A stretch of DNA of 64,000 nucleotides from Erodium maritimum (taxonomy: Eukaryota > Streptophyta > Magnoliopsida > Geraniales > Geraniaceae). The translations under genes were made by a program, and so were the position numbers. Location: NCBI GenBank assembly GCA_963921825.1, contig OY997596.1:16125001-16189000 (forward strand), written 5' to 3'. Positions 56,097-64,000 of this stretch are shown here, piece by piece (position 1 is the stretch's first letter; every line of letters starts with the position of its first letter). Under the pieces are notes generated by a model. The model saw only the letters and a program-made list of their open reading frames with translations. It searched no databases and was not told the DNA's origin.

Positions 56097-58531
56097 TCAG
56101 TGTTTATCATCTAGAGCTATGGCAGGGGACTGGCCGGGGCTCTTCTTCTTCCTCTCACTGAAACTGCGGTATGCAACTAAACTTGGAAGACAGCACTGCG
56201 CAGATTTCATTGCTTTATCCTTCTCAACAGTAGGTTCTTCATTGGCAATCCCCCTGCTACTACACACAGAATCAGCCCCGGAGATATCAGGGGTACTATG
56301 GCCATCACCATCCTGGTCATCCCTGATCCTCTCTCGGAAAAGATCAACTAGTTTCTTCTTCTTCTCTGTCGGTGATGGTTCTGAATTGGAAATGGAGCTC
56401 GGAATTTTGTCTCCAGAGAGGACTCGAGGTTTCCCCGTGGAGAACTTGTGATGCACCGGAGTGTTTCCACGAGATGGAGTAAAATCTGCATGAACAAGTC
56501 ATACGACAAACAGGGTTATAGGAGGAAACCAGAATGGACAATCAACTTTGTATAAATACTCCATCCCCTTACCACCATTCACGCTGTAGAAATCGTCCTC
56601 ACAATCCGAATCTAAACAGGCTTTGGAATCAAAAAAGGTTTCGTCTTGACTACCTGCAAGATATGTAGGAATTTAATAGTCAACAGTCAAAAACCCAAAA
56701 CACTGACCATTTATACCAACACATGGAGGAAGATTGCAACCAAACAAGTTAGCCTCAATTCTTAAAGAAGAGGAGGCATCACAATTTGGATAGGACTGCT
56801 ACGGTTAGCACTCAGAAATAGTATACTTCAAAATTAAATGCATGAAGGAGGACATCTGATTAAGCAGTTCTTCCATACTAGTAAGGCAGGCATGAAGCTA
56901 GACCAGAAAAGTAAATTCAAAACTAAAGCTCACATTTTTTTATTCCAGGTCAGCACATAGAGCACCTTGTATATGTCGATATCAAGGAAAATACTACAAC
57001 ATCAATAGTTCACTAAAATCATCCTGGTATTAAGGCTGTCAGAACTGCCATATCTAAGAAGTTAAGTAGTGACTTCATATGATTTCAAAACTTTGAACGA
57101 AAACTTGTTTAGTTATACCATGTATTTTGACTATCTATATCTTCATATTATTACTGTGTCTCTGTATTTAATTACCAGTACAACGACCATGGCCATTCTT
57201 CATATTTTGATTATCTAAGGTTGAAGTATGCATTTGGGCTCGACAAAGGTTGAAGTATGCATTTGGTCCCAACAAAGGTTGAAGTATGCAATTGGTCCTA
57301 GATAACCTAGGGTCAAGAGGATTTGGATGTTCATATACTGTGACAGAGTCACGAGTTCAAGTCTAGAAACAAGCTCTCTTGTTGCATAGCACATATAGAA
57401 ACAAACATCCTTCCAAGACCCCGCTAAGGTGGTGGCCTTGAGCAATGGGCCACCCTTCTATATGCTGCCTGGGCCAGCTTCATTCGGGATGTAAGTTTGT
57501 AACATATAGAGTCACTGGTTATCAACTATTTGATTTGGGTTATGATAAAAATAAGGGAAAACGTTGTTTCCGGGCCTTTTGTGACCTTTAGTTATCACTT
57601 TTTAACTGAGGTTGACCTCTCGTGACAATTCTAACTCAAATGTGGTATTTTGTTACAAAAAATAACATAAAGGTGGTAGTTTGTTTAAAAAAATAGCATA
57701 AAGGTGGTTTTTTTTACAAGGAAAAACACTTTTTTCATGTTTATTTTACACGTGATTGGTACTTTTCGTAAACGTGTACCACCTTTAAGCTAGGAATTAT
57801 CACGAAAGGTCGACCTCAGTTAGGAAGTGAGAATGACTTTTCCACATAGGTCCGGTAAATAAAAGGATTCTTCTATTTATTGAGCACTCAGCCAGACATA
57901 CACCTATCTTCCTCCAGCTCAAAGCAATCTTAAAATTCATTAAGAATCATGAAGGAGCAGTATCACACTCAAATGTAATCATATGCCCATCTAGTACAAA
58001 TCAAAATTTTATTTTATTAATTTATATAAAACAAGGTGTGCACAAAGCAAAAAGAAAAGCACAAGATTGCTGAGAGAACAAATACTGCCAATTTAAGAAG
58101 CAAAATAAATAAACTCCATCACATAAAAACAATAGCACAGTAAAAACTACAAACCAATATAAGTGAATCACTCAATCACATAGACCAACAAATGAGAACA
58201 AAATCGAACACTTGGAACATATCAGACAGCAAATTCCAGCGACCCATTTTACACAGCCAAAAATGATGATAAATAAACCCAAAAATAAAAAATGAGCAGC
58301 AGCCCAGTTGATAGGTTGAGGCAAAGTGATGATCGGAAACAGAAACGCACCGTGGCCGGAGCGAGGCGGCGACCAGGGAGACTTGAGAACAAGTCGGCCC
58401 ACCGTGCGGTCCCCATTGGGGTGTTTGAGGGGCGAGTGCGGGATGAGGAGCTTGTCCGATTTGGACCCCAACGAAAGGTCGAGTTTCATGGCGGAATCAG
58501 AGTGCCTTGTCGCAGAAACACAAGAACCCAT
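56097..58531 (-). CDS. At3g27210-like small acylated protein, 216 aa, three exons
   Basis: Exons on the minus strand: 58531-58351, 56653-56573 and 56485-56097, total 651 bp in frame, with a 1.7-kb first intron. It begins MGSCVSATRHSDSAMKLDL. Gly2 and Cys4 form an N-myristoylation plus S-acylation signal, predicting attachment to the plasma membrane. 'KSDKLLIPHSPLKH' and 'KSPWSPPR' follow, then 'DETFFDSKACLDSDCEDDFY' and 'SVNGDFTPSRGNTPVHHKFS', the blocks by which plant proteins annotated 'uncharacterized protein At3g27210' are recognised. 'EPSPTEKKKKLVDLFRERI' and a Lys/Ser-rich C-terminus follow. The molecular function is unknown. Ser-Pro sites suggest phosphorylation (inference). Confidence 0.9.
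57219..57302 (-). repeat. 28-bp tandem repeat in intron 1 of the At3g27210-like gene
   Basis: Three units of 'aaggttgaagtatgcatttgg' followed by a variable tail, spaced about 28 bp. Confidence 0.85.
57553..57860. mobile_element. Foldback MITE in intron 1 of the At3g27210-like gene
   Basis: 'taactgaggttgacctctcg' near 57606 is inverted against 'cgaaaggtcgacctcagtta' near 57802, with further inverted similarity outward ('tttccgggcc' / 'ggtccgg') and inward ('aaggtgg' / 'ccaccttt'). This resembles a Mutator-like MITE, but the exact ends and duplication are not resolved. Confidence 0.6.
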
Positions 58532-59222
58532 ATCGGAGACCGGCTTGTCTACGGCGAAAGCAACCGTAGCATCACGGGGGTGAGATTGGGGAAGAGAAAG
58601 GCGTGCCTTTTAGAGAAAGAGAAGCAGAGTAAAGTGGAAGGCGCAGCAGAGAGACCCAGCAAGCATAGGAAGTGCGTTTTTAATCTTTGGCGTTATCGTA
58701 AAGAAGGGAGAGGAATTTGGAAACTATTTTATATTTCAAAACAAAAACCGACTATTGCTTCAAATTGAACGATACAGTACTCTGTTGGGCCCCACCTTAA
58801 TTTTTATATTACCAGTATTGGGGTTTTACTGTAGCACTGAAGAGTGCTTCAGAAATGATGCGAGAGGACGGTGACTGATTATCAACATTAAACGAATTAG
58901 GTGGGAGGACCGCGCGATGCGCGGTATTGATGTTACCACCGAATGAAATGTAGCGTAATACGAAACGATCAAATGGTGGTTATTTAAGATATCGATTATA
59001 TTTGTTGGGGCGCGCTGCAAATAGCCAAATAGGGTGGATTATCGTAGCTGAATAGCAAAGCGTTAAAAACCGAAAAGCCTAACTAAATAGTTTCATAATC
59101 TGTCATACTTAATTACGGAGTAGTTAAGGAAAAACAAAACAGTTCTAGTGAACGATTATAAACGATGGCACCAAAATGTTTTTAGGAAACTAAGTTCCAA
59201 CAGCAAAGATAAGGGAAATTGT
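58532..59222. other. Upstream region of the At3g27210-like gene, no other gene
   Basis: GC-moderate leader near 58532-58680, then AT-rich DNA. A small GC patch 'ggaccgcgcgatgcgcgg' lies near 58907. No gene was seen. Confidence 0.5.
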
Positions 59223-59677
59223 TAGAATATAGCTATAATTGGATCTTCAATGTTGGTTGTAATGCCTGGTTGTGTTCCTTGAGGTTCCCACAGGGAATGC
59301 TCTTCTCTTGTACTCCTTCACTTGTTCTCCACTTGGGAGATCATTTATTTTAAATTTGCTTTGCCGATAAAAAATAACTATCAGCTTGAGCTTTTAGTTG
59401 AGTTGGTTCTCTAATATGACATCAGAGTCTGGTTCCTCACGAACAAGGGTTCAAACCCCAGTCTTTACAAAAAAAATACCAATTTCTTCTAGTTTATCGA
59501 GATTGCCCCAAATGGGTCAGCTCTTATCTCTCTTCTCAATGGGCTCATCTCTTCTTCTAAATAATTCACATCCAACCCCGTAAACGAGTTTGTCCGTGAG
59601 GGCACGTATTAGAATATAACTATAATTAGGCTTTCAACTATCAACTTAAGTTTTTAGTTGGGTTGGTTCTCTAATAG
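59223..59677 (+). repeat. SINE-like or retroelement-derived repeat, two partial copies, with a LINE 3' scrap
   Basis: 'agaatata(g/a)ctataattgg' starts at 59226 and recurs at 59611. 'gagttggttctctaatatga' at 59400 recurs as 'gggttggttctctaatagaa' at 59660. The first copy is split by about 120 bp (59251-59372) ending 'gccgataaaaaa', a LINE-type 3' tail. 'ggttcaaacccc' at 59449-59460 resembles a pol III B box, which would fit a tRNA-derived SINE, but no full tRNA-like head is present. Confidence 0.5.
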
Positions 59678-59686
59678 AAATAACAA

Positions 59687-60149
59687 GGGTTAATTCCATC
59701 TCAGTACCCTAAATATTTCATATTTCATTTAGAGTACCATAAATCTTTTTTGTGTCATTTCAGTACCCTAAATCTTTCATATTTCATTTAGAATACCCTA
59801 AATCTTTTTATGTCACCTCAGTACCCTAAATTTTTATTAATTCAATTTTAGTACCCCTTAACTTTCATTAATTTCATTTTAGCACATCGTTAACTTTACC
59901 ATAATTTTGGTTGTTGGTGAGGGGTAGTATGACCATTTTACCTATTTTAGATGGAAAATCATATGTAAAGTTAACGGTGGGCACTAAAATAGAATTAATG
60001 AAATTTTACGGTACCGAGGTGACACAAAAAAGATTTAGGGTACTCTAAATGAAATAATGAAAGTTTAGGGTACTGAGGTGACACAAAAAAGATTTAGGGT
60101 ACTCTAAATGAAATATGAAAGATTTAGGGTATTGATATGGAATTATCCC
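59687..60149. mobile_element. Mutator-like MITE, 463 bp, nearly all inverted repeat
   Basis: The 9-bp duplication AAATAACAA lies at 59678-59686 and 60150-60158. The ends are GGGTTAATTCCATCTCAGTACC and GGGATAATTCCATATCAATACC (opposite strand). Arms carry tandem 'agtaccctaaatctttcata' units, so the RNA would fold into a long hairpin. Confidence 0.9.
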
Positions 60150-60159
60150 AAATAACAAT

Positions 60160-60830
60160 CATGCATAACTGGCTTCCGGCATAACAACATGAATCACTTG
60201 CAGCTTTATTAGGGCCAGGTACAACAACAATCCCAGCAGCAGCGGGTCCGGGAACAAGAGCACCAGAAAGTTCAACCGATGAAATGTAGTAGCCAACCAG
60301 AGAAAATAGCTGACAGGTAATAAACCTTTCAGTTTCACCGGAGAACAGATCACGCAGGAATTAAACTACTTCAGTTTCTGTTTTGTGGTTGTCGAGATAC
60401 TCGATTATACGGACGACCAAGGCAGTGTATTCGAACCCTATGATCTCAAGAACTTGTTCCTCGACGAAAGGTCGGACCTTGTCCCCTAAATAATGCTACA
60501 AAATTTAAGAGAATATGTGTTAGATAAGATAATACAAATTTACTTACATGATCGTAACACAAAGTACAAATTAATATTATCTTATCTTACCATATGTGTA
60601 AAAGAAAGACATGAAATCAGTAGTAGACTTACGATGTCGTATATGGACCAAGTTATAACTTGGGGCCTGGAGATGGTGAAGGATCGTTAAGAATTTTGTG
60701 GCAGGGTTATTGGTTGGCTAACCAGTGTCGGTGTCTGGCGAACTTCTTCTGGACACGGAGACCAATCACTCGCAACAGGATCGTCGATTGAGTTTTCTGG
60801 ACCAGCCATGTTTGCATGGCCGTTCTCCAA
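60160..60830 (-). pseudogene. PWI-domain protein remnant (RBM25-like)
   Basis: On the minus strand a possible start MAGPENSIDDPVASDWS lies at about 60812. The frame stops at TAA near 60689 and reopens as 'RPQVITWSIYDI' up to a strong donor (GACATC|GTAAGT, near 60632). After an intron ending TTTTGTAG near 60499 it reads 'HYLGDKVRPFVEEQVLEIIG', then 'FEYTALVVRIIEYLDNHKTE' and stops at 60361, followed by 'FLRDLFSGETERFI'. The order W.IYD..., RPF/W..., LGFE, TALV..I, L.D..GE.E.F matches the PWI fold of the splicing factor RBM25. Two in-frame stops make it a pseudogene. The family call is by motif order only. Sequence up to 61640 on this strand could be its leader. Confidence 0.5.
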
Positions 60831-62502
60831 GGATCCTCAATTTTATGGTAGAAAGCCGATCAATTTTCAGAATTAAGACTTGTAAGTCCAGCTACCCCAA
60901 TAGTTTGCAGGAATCAACTAAACTAATTTGGGAAAAAGTACATATGGTTTCTATTTAATATGGCACATGTCAGGAATCTACTATTTGCTAGATTTGAGGG
61001 AAAAACATTTTCAACATTATTAATAGGTAACTATACATTGCAATTATATACAGATAATTCTACCATGAACAAATAAAAGTAGCATAATGAAAAGGCTAAA
61101 CTGTATACCCTGGCCCTAAAAATTGAATTTTTCATATAGCAGGCGCATTCTTTAACAGGGAAACAATAAGAGAGCTAAAAAGAATGCATCGAAACAAACC
61201 TTTTAATGTCCGCACACCGACAAGAATGAGGAGCATGCTACAATACCCAGTCCAGAAGTATGAAAGAGGGAAAAGGGGAACAAATTAATTTGAATTTGGT
61301 CGGAACTCGGAAAACAAACAAACTATAGAAATCTTAACAAATACACCAAACAAAACTAAGGAGAACCTACCGATCGAGTCATCAACACTAAATAGTATAA
61401 CTTCCAAAACCCTAACAGAAGAAACAATCGAGCAACAAGAAATCGAAACAATTACAATATCAACGCACTTTATCAACGGGAATCGGAACAAAAGCACACG
61501 GTCAAAGGAGAGACTAAGTGAACCGAAGATCCTCGCGATAGAGAAACCTAAGACAATTAAGCAAACATATATGCCGCAGACGCCTCTTTGCTGCCAGCAA
61601 TTAAACTGTGCCATTATTGTTGTAACGAAAGAAAAGGGAAGAACGACGTTGAATTAAAGAATGGGTTAAATACTTTTTGGTACACTTATGTTCCGTCCAC
61701 GAACGATTTGGTACCCTATTGAATTTTTATTCCAATTTGTTACCCTTATATTCGGTCCATGAACTTTTTGAGCTACTGGGGTTAAAAAACTTACATACCA
61801 AAGTGAAATGTCCATTTTACCCTTTATCATTTTAGTTGACTTTTGACTTAAGAGTAAAAAGATTATTTTACCCTTTTACTAGATTTAACATTTTAATTAA
61901 TTATTAATAAAATCATTAATTTTTTTATTAATTCTTATTTATTTTACTTTTTGAAATTTTAATAAATTCAATTATTTCACATTATATATATAATTATTTT
62001 CATAACTATTTTTTATATTTGATCATTTTAATTTATTAAAATATAATATTAATATATATAACTTTTTGTATTTTATTATTTTAAAAATATATATTTATTA
62101 ATTTAATTTTTTATAAATTAATAAATTTTTCTTTTCTTTATAAAATCTATGTTTTTATAAATCAATAAATTTAATTATATATAAAAAAAACATTGTTCAT
62201 CGTCTTCCTTCTCTCTCTCTACCCCAAAATTTGGGGGTTTTCATTCAAACCCGGAATATGATTCCTATCCAGATTAAAAAAAAACGTGTCACTAGAATAC
62301 GATTCCCATCCAAAAACTTGCCATTAAAACCGTGTCACCAGAATACGAATCCCATTCAAACCGTTTCACCAGAATACGATTCATTCAAACCCAGAAACTT
62401 GCCGTTTTTTGTTCGATTCACCGGTTAATCGACAGCCTAGAGGTTTTCGATGTAGTTGAAAGTGGATTGGAGGCGATTCGCGGTGAAGGATGAGGGAAGG
62501 TT
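60831..62502. other. AT-rich region with repeat fragments, no gene seen
   Basis: 61195-61640 may be the leader of the PWI pseudogene. 61660-61800 has 'ggtacacttatgttccgtcc' and 'gttacccttatattcggtcc', typical of a Mutator-like MITE arm, but no partner arm was found. 62060-62180 is a run of A/T. 62250-62400 holds three degenerate repeats of 'gtgtcaccagaatacgattc'. Confidence 0.5.
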
Positions 62503-64000
62503 TGTCACGCCCCAAATTCGATGTTGACCGGACTCGAGACGTGAACTAGGAATAATAAATAAAAAATAATAAAATTAAAAATTCATAATGTAAAACTCCG
62601 AGTAAAACATAATTCAAATCCGATACTATGAGTCAAAAGCTCAAAATAAAACAAAGTAAGACAAGGTCTAATACGAAATGAGAAAGTACGTCTCTCTACT
62701 ACAAATAACCACCCGGATCCTCAATGAGCTCCCGAGCCCTAAGACAACCTCTAGGTCTACTCATCAACGAAACCTGTAAAAACTTTGAACACAAAGGGGG
62801 TGAGCTTACGATCAATAGGAAAAAGTAGTAAAAGGAAAAAGGACTCCTGCTTCGTTTCCAAAATTCACGATTAGTACGGTTCCCAAAAGACAACACAGTT
62901 AGAGATCAATAGGAAATGTAACACTTAAGAAAATAACAATTCAAAAGGAGATCCACGGGGGGACAACTTATTCACCAATAAAGTCAACTAAAGAAACACA
63001 CGAGTGCCGAAATAATAATAATTAAACCACAAGACTCCGATCCACACACCAACACACATATTGTACCGGAATACACATCGGCCTAGATATCTTCCCGGAA
63101 CTCACATCATCGGGGTGAAACAAGTCTTCCCGGAACACGTAGCATCGGGGTGAGACAACAATACACCATACTGGAATACTCATCGGCCTAGGTGTCTTCC
63201 CGGAACACGTAGCATCGGGGTGAAATAAGTCTTCCCAGAACACGTAGCATCGGGATGAGACAATAATATACCATACCGGAATGTCCATCGGCCTAGGTCT
63301 TCCCGGAACACGTAGCATCGGGATGAAACAACAATGTAAACATATCGGACCGACATACCCCCTCGGTCGGATATCCTCCCATAAACACCCTCAGGCAAGT
63401 AAACAACAATACACTCAATACCAAACAAACAAATTACACCGAACTCATATTATCAACCAAGCTTACCGACATGACTTACCAACCACGTCCCATCGGTCTA
63501 TCATTCACCCAATCACATCAACAAGCACAATCATATCACATTCAACACAATCACTCAACCAATCATGTCACAGAGCAACCACTCATATCATGCTCATCAT
63601 GTTTCATATAGTTTAATAAGACTCTTATATTAACCAAAGAATGGAACATGCATCGACATTTGAGGACTATTGATCACAATCCAACACAACCACAATCAAT
63701 CCTAAGGCTCGACATGGCCATTCTACCAGCACGACAATTTCCCATAGTTGAAAGCGGTTATTCTAGTGAATCACATCCTATATGCAAACTAGGACCTTTC
63801 CGGTTATTATCATCCTATATGCATACTATTAACATTCATTAATTAAAAGCAGAAATTTACTACTCTTCCCTACCTCAAGTTCTCCAAACGCTTAACCAAC
63901 CGAGCGCCTAAAAGTCTCTTCCTCCGAGCTCGAGAATAAGGTCTAGGAACATAAATTAATACTACAATTAATCAACAATACAAGTCGGTTTTAAAGTGAA
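62503..64000 (-). mobile_element. Long LTR (copy E), minus strand, cut by the window end
   Basis: Starts (plus strand) TGTCACGCCCCAAATTCG, the terminus of the same family, preceded by AGGTT (62498-62502), which should recur after the other end outside the window. It shows the 'gtgagcttacgatcaatagg' block at 62802 and the donor-like 'gaggtaggg' complement near 63868. Whether it is solo or part of a full element cannot be told. Confidence 0.88.
63070..63330 (-). repeat. Repeats in LTR copy E
   Basis: Five units of 'cttcccggaacacgtagcat' followed by 'cggggtgag' or 'cgggatgaa', interspersed with 'catcggcctaggt'. They are related to the copy C repeats. Confidence 0.85.

Noticed and set aside
59400-59470. 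Possible tRNA gene (A-box-like 'tagttgagttggttc' and B-box-like 'ggttcaaacccc')
   Set aside because: No cloverleaf can be drawn and the sequence recurs as a repeat; kept only as SINE-like.
61285-61614. 109-codon minus-strand frame
   Set aside because: Composition looks like leader and intron sequence (T-rich, no domain) and it ends in AT-rich DNA without homology that I can see.

Overview
This window is nuclear DNA from a flowering plant, almost certainly a eudicot. The evidence is spliced genes with GT-AG introns, a plastid-targeted ribosomal protein encoded in the nucleus, and an AT-rich background packed with nested plant transposons (plant L1 LINEs, PIF/Harbinger, Mutator-like, hAT, and long LTRs of Ty3/gypsy type). 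I saw no bacterial genes, CRISPR array, rRNA gene or convincing tRNA gene. The genus cannot be told from the sequence.

Four host genes can be fully modelled. (1) 27208-28777 (+): plastid ribosomal protein bS21c (GHS1 type), two exons. (2) 50823-53655 (+): a CLC-a/b type nitrate/proton antiporter, five exons, 784 residues. (3) 53930-55696 (-): an acid-lipase-family triacylglycerol lipase resembling MPL1, nine exons, 401 residues. (4) 56097-58531 (-): a small probably acylated protein of the At3g27210 family, three exons, 216 residues. Genes 1, 2 and 4 match, from memory of Arabidopsis locus numbers, the neighbours At3g27160 (GHS1), At3g27170 (CLC-B) and At3g27210, so this is probably a conserved syntenic block whose first interval has been stretched to about 22 kb by transposons. 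The lipase looks like a local addition to the block. A decayed PWI-domain (RBM25-like) gene lies at about 60160-60830 (-).

Almost everything else is mobile DNA. Five copies of one family of very long LTRs occur: 2994-6410, 18756-21964, 36425-39331 (-), 45084-48070, and 62503 to the window end (-). The four complete ones have TG...CA ends and 5-bp target duplications (three perfect) and no internal domain, so they are solo LTRs. PIF/Harbinger elements occupy 10571-12372 (ORF1 only), 15651-17554 (transposase only), 29145-31948 (ORF1 only, split by a hAT element at 30468-31168), plus fragments at 9252-9487 and 23412-23817. Mutator-like elements with 9-10 bp duplications are at 7391-8227, 12671-14632, 24126-25844, 25906-26926 and 59687-60149, with a larger candidate at about 44386-50469 that may carry a captured gene fragment. 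LINE-derived units include an internally deleted L1 (1-2493), two ORF1-only RRM 'half-LINEs' (6568-9131 and about 48533-50135), a minus-strand L1 ORF1 (34040-36240), an RNase H-bearing L1 (36399-43481) split by a solo LTR, and several non-coding derivatives.

The order of events can be read from the nesting: solo LTRs sit inside a LINE-like element (18358-23411), an RNase H LINE (36399-43481) and a candidate MULE (44386-50469); a MULE sits in a half-LINE; and a hAT element sits in a Harbinger. The right-hand 8 kb gene cluster (50.8-58.6 kb) is nearly free of insertions except for a foldback element in one intron.
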